Source: Umezawaea sp049997955
GTDB taxonomy: Bacteria; Actinomycetota; Actinomycetes; Mycobacteriales; Pseudonocardiaceae
Direction of reading: 5' to 3'
NCBI GenBank assembly: GCA_049997955.1
Contig: JAEBDY010000004.1
Span: forward strand, 186,001 to 250,000
Length of the DNA: 64,000 nucleotides
Below the pieces are notes generated by a model that was given only the letters and a program-made list of their open reading frames with translations, was not told the DNA's origin and searched no databases. Positions within the stretch are counted from its first letter, which is position 1. Each line of letters starts with the position of its first letter. The position numbers and the translations under genes were made by a program. Below, piece by piece: positions 16,536 through 23,176 of the stretch.

Positions 16536-17613
16536 CGGACTCCTCCTCGTGCCGGGCGAGCCGGTCCAGCCGGTGCTCCGCGCCGCCGACGAACCGGGTC
16601 AGGTCCTTGGCCAGCCCGTAGAACCGGTGCATCGGGTGGGTGATGTCCACGCCCGGGCCGCCGTGCAGGTGGTGGCACGTGTGCACGGCCACGAGGGCCT
16701 CCTGGGCGAGCCAGTGCGCGGCGGTGTCCAGGTCGACGTCCGCGTCGCGTCCGGTCGACAGGCGCCAGCACGCGGCCAGCGCGGCCAGGTGCAGCGTGCG
16801 GGCGGCGATGTACACGTCGGCGATCTGCCCGGCGACGGCCTGGAACGCCGACAGCGGCTTGCCGAACTGGTGCCGCGTCCCCACGTGCGCCACCGTCAGG
16901 TCGAGCGCGCCGGCCAGCACCCCGTCGCCGACCGCGCAGGCCCCCGCCAGCGCGAACCGGCGCAGGCCCGCGACCGCGCCCTCGCCCAGCAGCGCCCCGG
17001 CGGGCACCCGGACCTCGTCCAGCCGCACGGTGAACTCCGGCGCGCCACCGGAGGTGCGGGTCGGCGTGGTCGTCACGCCGTCCGCCGCCGGGTCGACGAC
17101 CAGCACCCCCGGCCCGTCCCTGAGCGTGGCGGTCACCAGCACGCGGTGCGCGGCGCCCGCGTGCGGCACACCCACCTTCGTGCCGGACACCACGTACTCC
17201 GCGCCGTCGAGCCGGGCGGTGGTGCGCGGGGTGGAGGGCAGCGGCGCAGACGGCTCGCTCTGCGCCGCGGTGAGCACGCCGTTGTGCGACGCCACCACCG
17301 GCAGGAGTTCGTCCTGCTGCTCGCGGGTGCCGAACCGGACCACCGGCAGCACGCCGAGGGCCAGCGCGGCGAACGCGGGCACGGCCGCGGCCCGGCGGCC
17401 GACCTCGGTCAGCACCGCCGCCGTCTCCAGGACGCCCAGCCCGTCGCCGCCGAGCCGTTCCGGCACCGCGAGCGCGAGCAGCCCCACCTCGCCCATGGCC
17501 TTCCACGCCGCGTCGTCGTAGCCGGAGTCGCCGCGCTCGCCGGTCTCCCGGCCCAGCACCCGCGCGCACAGGCCCTGGACCTCTTGCTGGGTGTCGTCGG
17601 GGGCAAAGTCCAC
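16525..17613 (-). CDS. chsE1: ChsE1 (FadE28-like) acyl-CoA dehydrogenase subunit
   Basis: This 362-residue protein is a degenerate acyl-CoA dehydrogenase: the middle FAD region is weak (LTAAQSEPSAPLPSTPRTTA), while the C-terminal helices are kept (GTRHQFGKPLSAFQAVAGQIADVYIAARTLHLAA, then HHLHGGPGVDITHPMHRFYGLAKDLT). This matches FadE28, which forms an obligate alpha2beta2 enzyme with FadE29. The GTG start at 17613 is 12 nt after the end of the preceding fused dehydrogenase gene. Alone it would probably be inactive. Confidence 0.88.
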   Translation of the reverse strand: MDFAPDDTQQEVQGLCARVLGRETGERGDSGYDDAAWKAMGEVGLLALAVPERLGGDGLGVLETAAVLTEVGRRAAAVPAFAALALGVLPVVRFGTREQQDELLPVVASHNGVLTAAQSEPSAPLPSTPRTTARLDGAEYVVSGTKVGVPHAGAAHRVLVTATLRDGPGVLVVDPAADGVTTTPTRTSGGAPEFTVRLDEVRVPAGALLGEGAVAGLRRFALAGACAVGDGVLAGALDLTVAHVGTRHQFGKPLSAFQAVAGQIADVYIAARTLHLAALAACWRLSTGRDADVDLDTAAHWLAQEALVAVHTCHHLHGGPGVDITHPMHRFYGLAKDLTRFVGGAEHRLDRLARHEEESGVR

Positions 17614-17625
17614 ATCGACTCCTCG

Positions 17626-19716
17626 TCAGTGCGCGTTTTCCCTTGGCAGACCGAGAATCCGTTCGCCCGCCAGGTTCAGCAGGACCTGCGTGGTGCCGCC
17701 CGCGATGCTGAGGCAGCGGCTGAGCAGGAACTCGTGCACGACCGCCCCCGCCGGGCCCTCGGTGGTCGTGCCGTCCGGTCCGAGCAGGTCGAGCGCGAAC
17801 TCCGCCACGGTCTGCCGGTGCCGCACGCCGACCAGCTTGCGCACGCTCGACTCCGCGCCCGGATCCCGGCCTCCCAGCCGCCGCAGTCCCGCGCGCAGGT
17901 CGAGCAGCGACACCGCGAGCCCTTCGCCGACCAGCGCGCCGACGCGTTCCCGCACGTCGGGCTCGTGGGCGGCGGCCAGGGCGAGCACGCGTTCCAGCGA
18001 CTCCCCCAGCGAGGACCCGCGTCCCATCGCCACGCGCTCGTCGGCCAGCGTCGAGCGGGCCAGCCGCCAGCCGCCGTCCACCTCGCCGACCACGCGGTCG
18101 TCCGGCACGAACACGGCGTCCAGGAACACCTCGTTGAACACCGAGTCGCCGGTGATCTCCCGCAGCGGCCGGACGTCGATGCCCGGCGTGCGCATGTCCA
18201 CCAGGAAGTAGGTGATGCCGCGGTGCTTCGGCGCGTCGGGGTCGGTGCGCGCCAGGCAGATCGCCCAGTCCGCCTCCCGCGCCAGCGACGTCCACACCTT
18301 CTGGCCGGTGAGCAGCCACCCGCCGTCCGCCCGGACCGCCCTGGTGCGCAACGAGGCCAGGTCCGACCCGGCCTCCGGCTCGCTGAACAGCTGGCACCAG
18401 GTGATCTCGCCGAGCAGCGTCGGCCGGACGAACCGCTCCCGCTGCTCCGGCGAGCCGTGGCGCAGGATCGTCGGCGCCGCCCACCCGCCGATCACCAGGT
18501 CGGGCCGCCGCACGCCCGCGCGGTCGAACTCCTCGTCGATCACGAGCAGGCGCGCGGGCGACGCGTCGAGCCCGTGCGGCTTCGGCCAGTGCGGCACGAG
18601 GTGCCCGCTGTCGGCGAGCCGCGCGCGCTGCTCGGCCGGTGGCAGCGCCGCGACCTCCTCGGCGAACGCGCGCACGGCCTCGCGGTCCTCCGCGGAATCG
18701 TCGAGTTCGACGCGCAGCGAGCGGCGCGCGCCCTCCAGCGCCAACTCCGCCGCACGCCTGCGCCACTTGGCGCTCCCACCCGCGAGCTGCCGCAGGGCGA
18801 GGGCGCGGCGCAGGTAGCGGTGGGCGTCGTGCTCCCAGGTGAACCCGATGCCGCCCAGGACCTGCACGCAGTCCTTGGCGTTGTCGACGGCGGCGTCCAG
18901 CGCGACCGCCGCCGCGACCGCCGCCGCCAGGGGGTGTTCGGCGGGCGCCTCGTCGGCCGCGCGCGCCGCGTCCCAGGCGACGGCGCTCGCCCGCTCCACC
19001 CGGCACAGCATCTCGACGCACAGGTGCTTCACCGCCTGGAACGATCCGATCGGCCTGCCGAACTGCTCGCGTCGGCGGGCGTGCTCGACGGCCGTGCGCA
19101 GGCACCACCCGGCGATCCCGCTCGCCTCGGCGGCGAACAGCGTGACCGCGAGGCCCAGCGGATCGGGCGGGTCGACCAGCACGCGGTCCGGCGGCACCTC
19201 GACACCGTCCAGGGACACGCGGCCGAGCGGGCGGGAGAAGTCGACCGCCGCGTGCTCGACGACGGTCGTGTCCTCGGCGGGCACGACGAACCAGAGGTCC
19301 CCGTCCGTCAGCAGCAGGTGCGTGGTCCCCCCAGCGCCCAGCACGTGCCCGACCTCGCCGTCGACCACGAGTCCGCCGTCGGGGCGGCGCACCGCGGTCA
19401 CCGTGCCGCCGGACAGGGCCAGCGCGACCGTGGCGCGACCGTCCGCGAGGAGGCTCGGCAGGTCGGTGTCCGCGCACCGCGCGAGCAGCACGGCCGCCAG
19501 CGCGGTGGGCAGCACCGGACCGGGCACCAGCGAGTCAGCCGCCTGTTCGAGCACGGCGGCGAGGTCGACCAGACCGCCGCCCTCCTCGGGCAGCGTCAGG
19601 GAGAAGACGCCGAGCCGCGCGAGGTCGGGCCAGTGGACCGGCCGGTCCGCCTTGGCCGCCCACTCGCGCACGCCCGCCTGCGCCGCCCGCTGCTCGTCGG
19701 TCATCGCGATGGGCAT
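17626..19716 (-). CDS. chsE3: Fused double acyl-CoA dehydrogenase (ChsE3/FadE34-like)
   Basis: The 696-residue protein contains two acyl-CoA dehydrogenase halves. Residues 1-330 resemble the alpha-type half (EHARRREQFGRPIGSFQAVKHLCVEM, QVLGGIGFTWEHDAHRYLRRAL). Residues 345-696 resemble the beta-type half (WCQLFSEPEAGSDLASLRTRAVR, then CLSIAGGTTQVLLNLAGERILGLPR). FadE34 of Mycobacterium, a natural fusion of about 710 residues, has the same plan and oxidises five-carbon side-chain steroid-CoAs (3-oxo-4-cholenoyl-CoA). ATG 19716 has GGAGGAGG just upstream. It heads the igr-type operon, where mycobacteria carry cyp125. A perfect KstR site lies 31 nt upstream of the start. Confidence 0.87.
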   Translation of the reverse strand: MPIAMTDEQRAAQAGVREWAAKADRPVHWPDLARLGVFSLTLPEEGGGLVDLAAVLEQAADSLVPGPVLPTALAAVLLARCADTDLPSLLADGRATVALALSGGTVTAVRRPDGGLVVDGEVGHVLGAGGTTHLLLTDGDLWFVVPAEDTTVVEHAAVDFSRPLGRVSLDGVEVPPDRVLVDPPDPLGLAVTLFAAEASGIAGWCLRTAVEHARRREQFGRPIGSFQAVKHLCVEMLCRVERASAVAWDAARAADEAPAEHPLAAAVAAAVALDAAVDNAKDCVQVLGGIGFTWEHDAHRYLRRALALRQLAGGSAKWRRRAAELALEGARRSLRVELDDSAEDREAVRAFAEEVAALPPAEQRARLADSGHLVPHWPKPHGLDASPARLLVIDEEFDRAGVRRPDLVIGGWAAPTILRHGSPEQRERFVRPTLLGEITWCQLFSEPEAGSDLASLRTRAVRADGGWLLTGQKVWTSLAREADWAICLARTDPDAPKHRGITYFLVDMRTPGIDVRPLREITGDSVFNEVFLDAVFVPDDRVVGEVDGGWRLARSTLADERVAMGRGSSLGESLERVLALAAAHEPDVRERVGALVGEGLAVSLLDLRAGLRRLGGRDPGAESSVRKLVGVRHRQTVAEFALDLLGPDGTTTEGPAGAVVHEFLLSRCLSIAGGTTQVLLNLAGERILGLPRENAH

Positions 19717-19746
19717 GCGGCCTCCTCCGGTACGTGAGGTCGACTA

Positions 19747-19760
19747 TAGAACGTGTTTCA
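19747..19760. promoter_or_regulatory. KstR operator upstream of the chsE3-ltp2 operon
   Basis: TAGAACGTGTTTCA is a full match to TNNAACNNGTTNNA. It lies 31 nt before the chsE3 start codon in the divergent kstR/chsE3 region, placed to block the promoter of the side-chain operon. Confidence 0.82.
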
Positions 19761-19890
19761 GTTTTCCCGACAGGCTCCGAACGGTAGAAAGTGGAACGAG
19801 GGGGTCTCGGATAGTTCGCGGCAGGGAGCGTGACCCACGACACCGCTTCGGTCGCGTGCGCGATCCGGTCGGGTACGATGTTCGCACTAC

Positions 19891-19904
19891 TGGAACAGGT
19901 TCCT
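19891..19904. promoter_or_regulatory. KstR autoregulatory operator
   Basis: TGGAACAGGTTCCT fits TNNAACNNGTTNNA except for the final base and has perfect GGAAC/GTTCC half-sites separated by AG. It lies 28 nt before the kstR GTG start, so KstR probably represses its own gene, as in mycobacteria. Confidence 0.78.
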
Positions 19905-19931
19905 ATCAGACCGTGCAGGGGGATCACCTCG

Positions 19932-20555
19932 GTGGCAGCCGCATCCAAACCACGCGTGACCGGCACTGCCGCCCTCACGTTGGCGGGCGAAGAACTCGGG
20001 TCGGCCGCCCAGCGCGACCGGCGCAAGCGGATCATCGACGCGACCATCGCGCTCGCGTCCAAGGGCGGGTACGACGCCGTGCAGATGCGCGCGGTCGCCG
20101 ACCGCGCCGACGTCGCGCTCGGCACCCTGTACCGGTACTTCCCCTCGAAGGTCCACCTGCTGGTGTCCAGCCTCGCCGCGGAGTTCGAGCGCGCGCAGGA
20201 GAAGATGGACCGCACCACCGTTCCCGGCGAGAACGCCTACGAGCGCGTGCTGTTCGTCCTCGGCCGGATCACCCGTGGCCTTCAGCGCAACCCGCACCTC
20301 ACCGAGGCGATGACCCGCGCGTTCACCTTCGCCGACGCGTCGGCGGGCGCGGAGGTCGACACCGTCGCGCTGCTGATGGAGCGCATGTTCACCAAGGCGA
20401 TGAGCGACGAGGAGCCGACCGAGGAGCACAAGGCCATCGCCAGGGTCATCGGCGACGTGTGGCTGTCGAACCTGGTCGCCTGGGTGACCAGGCGGGCGAC
20501 GGCCACGGACGTCGCCACCCGCCTGGAACTCACGGTTCGACTGCTGCTCGCCTGA
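19932..20555 (+). CDS. kstR: KstR, TetR-family repressor of sterol catabolism
   Basis: The 207-residue protein closely follows mycobacterial KstR. The DNA-binding domain includes QRDRRKRIIDATIALASKGGYDAVQMRAVADRADVALGTLYRYFPSKVHLLVSSL, and the ligand domain keeps RNPHLTEAMTRAFTFADASA, TKAMSDEEPTEEHKAIARVIGDVWLSNLVAWVTRRATATDVATRLELTVRLLLA. In mycobacteria the inducers are 3-oxo-steroid CoA thioesters. I chose GTG 19932 because AGGGGGA lies 8 nt upstream and the protein then has the usual length; the in-frame ATG at 19830 would place the operator inside the gene. Sites matching the KstR consensus are present in all the catabolic promoters of the window. Confidence 0.95.
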   Translation: MAAASKPRVTGTAALTLAGEELGSAAQRDRRKRIIDATIALASKGGYDAVQMRAVADRADVALGTLYRYFPSKVHLLVSSLAAEFERAQEKMDRTTVPGENAYERVLFVLGRITRGLQRNPHLTEAMTRAFTFADASAGAEVDTVALLMERMFTKAMSDEEPTEEHKAIARVIGDVWLSNLVAWVTRRATATDVATRLELTVRLLLA

Positions 20556-21573
20556 CCGCCGAGTACTCGACCACACCGTCCACGACGGACGATTCCAGCT
20601 CGCCGCGGACCACGAGCACGTCCAGGTGCGCCCCGGTCTCCCCGGTCGCCAGGATCCTGTCGAACAGGCCGAGGTCCTCGAACCTGCGCTGCCTGCTGGT
20701 CCAGCCGAGCTTGCGCGCGGCCTCGTGCGTCGTGACGGCGCCGCTGCGCACGGCCTCCAGCGTCGCGCCGAGGCGGTCCTCGTGGTGCGCCACCAGTTCG
20801 TCGACGCGGGCGTGCACGCTGGGCGCGACCGGGCCGTGCGCGGGCAGCAGCCGCATGTCCGGGTAGGACCGCATGAGCCGCAGCGAGTCCAGGTAGTCGC
20901 CGAGCGGGAGTTCCGACCGCGCGGGCTCGAACCCGATCGACGGGGTGATGTGCGGCAGCACGTGGTCGCCCGCGAACAGCAGCGACGACGCGGCGTCGAC
21001 GTAGACCACGTGGCCGTTGGTGTGGCCCGGAGTCGGCACCGCGCGCAGCACCCGGCTCCGCAGCGCGATGTCCGTCGTGCCGTCGAGCCACTCGTCGGGC
21101 TCCTCGTACCCGCGGGTGGCCTCGCTCCGGTCGAAGTTCTTGTAGGCCGCGCGCAGCTCGTCGGCGATGCCCCCGGCTCCCCAGCGGGCCAGTTCGGCCA
21201 GTTGGCCGTCGGCCTGGCCGTTGAGGATCTTCTCCAGCGACGGCTGCTCGCCGATCCCCAGCGCGACCTTGGCCCCGAACAGCTTCCGGAGGGTGATCGC
21301 CATCGTGTAGTGGTCGCGGTGCAGGTGCGTGACCAGGAACCGGTGCACCTGCTCCAGCCCGTACCCGATCTCGCCGAGCGACGACTCCAACCGCTGCCGC
21401 GCCTCGTCCAGCGCCCACCCGGAGTCGATCAGCACGAGCCCGTCGCCGTCCTCGACGGCGTACACGTTCACCGCGCGCAGACCGTCCATCGGCAGGGGCA
21501 GCGGGATCCGGTGCACGCCAGGCGCCACCTCGTAGGTCCCCTGCTCGGTCCAGGCGTGCTTGGGATCGGGCAT
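20530..21573 (-). CDS. MBL-fold metallo-hydrolase
   Basis: This 347-residue metallo-beta-lactamase-fold protein has the metal-binding motif THLHRDHYTM (HxHxDH) near residue 78, a further His in PTPGHTNGHV, an Asp in LLFAGDHVLPH, and a late His in LLPAHGPVAPS. The family covers glyoxalase II-like thioesterases and lactonases. A homologue of this type also lies near kstR in mycobacterial genomes, so a CoA-thioester or lactone hydrolase role in steroid catabolism is plausible but not shown. ATG 21573 follows GAGGCCCGG. The 3' end overlaps the convergent kstR by 26 nt. Confidence 0.78.
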   Translation of the reverse strand: MPDPKHAWTEQGTYEVAPGVHRIPLPLPMDGLRAVNVYAVEDGDGLVLIDSGWALDEARQRLESSLGEIGYGLEQVHRFLVTHLHRDHYTMAITLRKLFGAKVALGIGEQPSLEKILNGQADGQLAELARWGAGGIADELRAAYKNFDRSEATRGYEEPDEWLDGTTDIALRSRVLRAVPTPGHTNGHVVYVDAASSLLFAGDHVLPHITPSIGFEPARSELPLGDYLDSLRLMRSYPDMRLLPAHGPVAPSVHARVDELVAHHEDRLGATLEAVRSGAVTTHEAARKLGWTSRQRRFEDLGLFDRILATGETGAHLDVLVVRGELESSVVDGVVEYSAVRRAAVEP

Positions 21574-21606
21574 CCGGGCCTCCGTTCGTTCGGAGGCCGA
21601 TGCTAT

Positions 21607-21646
21607 CCGGGACCGGTCGGGTGGCCCGCCGCCCGACCGGTCCCGG
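21607..21646. repeat. 15-bp stem inverted repeat upstream of the MBL hydrolase gene
   Basis: CCGGGACCGGTCGGG (21607-21621) and CCCGACCGGTCCCGG (21632-21646) are exact reverse complements around a 10-nt spacer. The repeat is 34 nt upstream of the MBL hydrolase start (minus strand), in its leader or promoter. It may be an operator, an mRNA 5' hairpin, or a second terminator after the DUF4394 gene. Confidence 0.55.
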
Positions 21647-21656
21647 CACGGGGAAA

Positions 21657-21691
21657 CCCGGTGGGCGCGGCCGGGAAGCGCGCCCACCGGG
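21657..21691 (-). terminator. Hairpin terminator after the DUF4394 gene
   Basis: CCCGGTGGGCGCG (21657-21669) and CGCGCCCACCGGG (21679-21691) form a perfect 13-bp GC stem with a 9-nt loop, 16 nt beyond the stop codon of the minus-strand DUF4394 gene. As usual in high-GC actinobacteria there is no U-tract. Confidence 0.65.
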
Positions 21692-21707
21692 CGTCGAGGA
21701 CCCGGTG

Positions 21708-22571
21708 TCAGCTACCGGTGAGCGAGATCGCCAGGTCGGGGAACGCGATCGGGTGCTTCCCGATGGGGGTGACCTCGCCGTTGAGCAGGTTGACGCTGTA
21801 CAGGCTCGTCGAACCGTCGGGGGCGGCGAGGCAGGCGAAGCCGAGCACCGAGCTCGCCTTGCCGCCGGTCAGGACGCTGAAGATGTCGAAGCCCGCCTTG
21901 GCGCCCGCGTCCACGGTGAGCGACCCGGTCGGGACCAGGCTCCCCAGGTTGGGCGGCGACTGGACCAGGACCTGGTCGAGGACCGTGCCGATGCCGAACA
22001 GGGTGGTCCCGCTGGCGTCGTTCTTGTCGTTGTTCGTGTACGCGACGGCGGTGGCGCCCTTGGTCGTCGCGGGTGACGGCGGGGTGTTCAGGTTCCCGTC
22101 CTCGACGGTGGTGTGGTCGTTGAGGTTGTGGCGCAGGTTCTGCCCGTTGTCGCTGACCACCCGCAGGCGGTCGGCCGCGGGGTTGAAGTCCACGCCGAAG
22201 TTCGTCCCGTAGAGCGGGACGGTCAACTGCGAGACCTTCGTGACGACCACGTCCGGAACGGCGGGCGGGGTCTTGACCGTGTAGACGCCGCCCTTGTTGC
22301 CCACCAGGTACAGCAGGCCGTCCTGCAGGCGGAAGTCCAGCCCGATCGCGGAGTCGTCGCCGACGAGCCCGACGATCTGCCTGAACCAGTCGAACACGTC
22401 GGGCCGGTCGGTGGTGTAGGTGGCCATCAGCTTGCCGTCCGCCGAGATCCCGAACGCCCTCAGCCTGGGCGTCGCGGCCGAACCGCTGCCAGGGTTCCCG
22501 ACGACGACAGCCGCCGCCACCGACACCGCCACGGCCGCCGCCGCGAGGCCCTTCTTGATCCGTGCCTTCAT
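21708..22571 (-). CDS. Secreted DUF4394-domain protein
   Basis: The 287-residue precursor starts with a clear signal peptide (KARIKKGLAAAAVAVSVAAAVVVG, with cleavage near AATPRL). The mature protein has repeated beta-propeller-like phrases (LRAFGISADGKLMATY, IGLDFRLQDGLLYLVGNKGGVYTV, GVDFNPAADRLRVVSDNGQNLRHNL, TTLFGIGTVLDQVLVQSPP) that are characteristic of DUF4394. The function of this family is unknown. ATG 22571 is followed by a strongly basic n-region. The gene is monocistronic, divergent from the next small secreted protein, and ends in a hairpin. It has no evident link to steroid metabolism. Confidence 0.82.
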   Translation of the reverse strand: MKARIKKGLAAAAVAVSVAAAVVVGNPGSGSAATPRLRAFGISADGKLMATYTTDRPDVFDWFRQIVGLVGDDSAIGLDFRLQDGLLYLVGNKGGVYTVKTPPAVPDVVVTKVSQLTVPLYGTNFGVDFNPAADRLRVVSDNGQNLRHNLNDHTTVEDGNLNTPPSPATTKGATAVAYTNNDKNDASGTTLFGIGTVLDQVLVQSPPNLGSLVPTGSLTVDAGAKAGFDIFSVLTGGKASSVLGFACLAAPDGSTSLYSVNLLNGEVTPIGKHPIAFPDLAISLTGS

Positions 22572-22723
22572 GTGCTTCTCCCCTCTCGGATCATTCGCGG
22601 CACAAGCTATTCGGCGGGACTGGACATCCGTTGGACGTCGGTCCGGCTACTCGCATCGGCGTCTTGTCCGCGTCCGGGGCGGGCACCACAGTGGAGTCAC
22701 ACGAGTCGCGAGGGGGACGTGGG

Positions 22724-23158
22724 ATGAGGATCAGGCGTGGGGTGGCGGCGTTCGCGGGCTGCGCGGCGGTCCTGGCGGCCGGGGTCCCGCCCGCCGCGGG
22801 CAGCCCGGCCGACCCCGAGCCGCGAACGTGCTCGTCGGTCCTCAGGACCACCGGACCGGTGGAGATCCGCGAGGAGGACGAGTGGACGTACGTCTACACC
22901 CTGTCCTGGTGCGTGGAGGAGGGGAAGATCGTCTGGGCGGCGCACGAGGTGGCCCACGTGGTGCACGTCCCCGGCTGCACCTGGGTAGGGAGGAAGGAGG
23001 AGAAGATCACCGAAGGCGTCTCGGCCTGGAACGCCTTCGACATGAGCGAGTTCTCGTGCGCGGACGGCGACGGCGAGGTCCGGGGTGTGAACCCGTGGGT
23101 CGACGTGAACTTCTCCCCGGACGGCACGTTCGAAGTGGAGAACGACGTCGCGCGGTAG
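22724..23158 (+). CDS. Small secreted protein of unknown function
   Basis: I do not recognise a family for this 144-residue precursor. The N-terminus RIRRGVAAFAGCAAVLAAGVPPAAGS is a signal peptide with cleavage near residue 28. The mature 115 residues contain four cysteines (RTCSSVL, LSWCVEE, VPGCTWV, EFSCADG) that could form two disulfides, and many aromatic and acidic residues. ATG 22724 was chosen because GAGGGGGACG lies just upstream and it gives a perfect signal peptide; the longer frame back to 22562 would run into the divergent DUF4394 promoter. Confidence 0.72.
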   Translation: MRIRRGVAAFAGCAAVLAAGVPPAAGSPADPEPRTCSSVLRTTGPVEIREEDEWTYVYTLSWCVEEGKIVWAAHEVAHVVHVPGCTWVGRKEEKITEGVSAWNAFDMSEFSCADGDGEVRGVNPWVDVNFSPDGTFEVENDVAR

Positions 23159-23176
23159 ACGGTGCCGCGCACGCGA

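Noticed and set aside
15980..19477. Long minus-strand frame covering chsE1, chsE2 and chsE3
   Set aside because: It is out of frame with three clear acyl-CoA dehydrogenases and is an Arg/Gly/Ala-rich shadow; only its ends touch the real reading frames.
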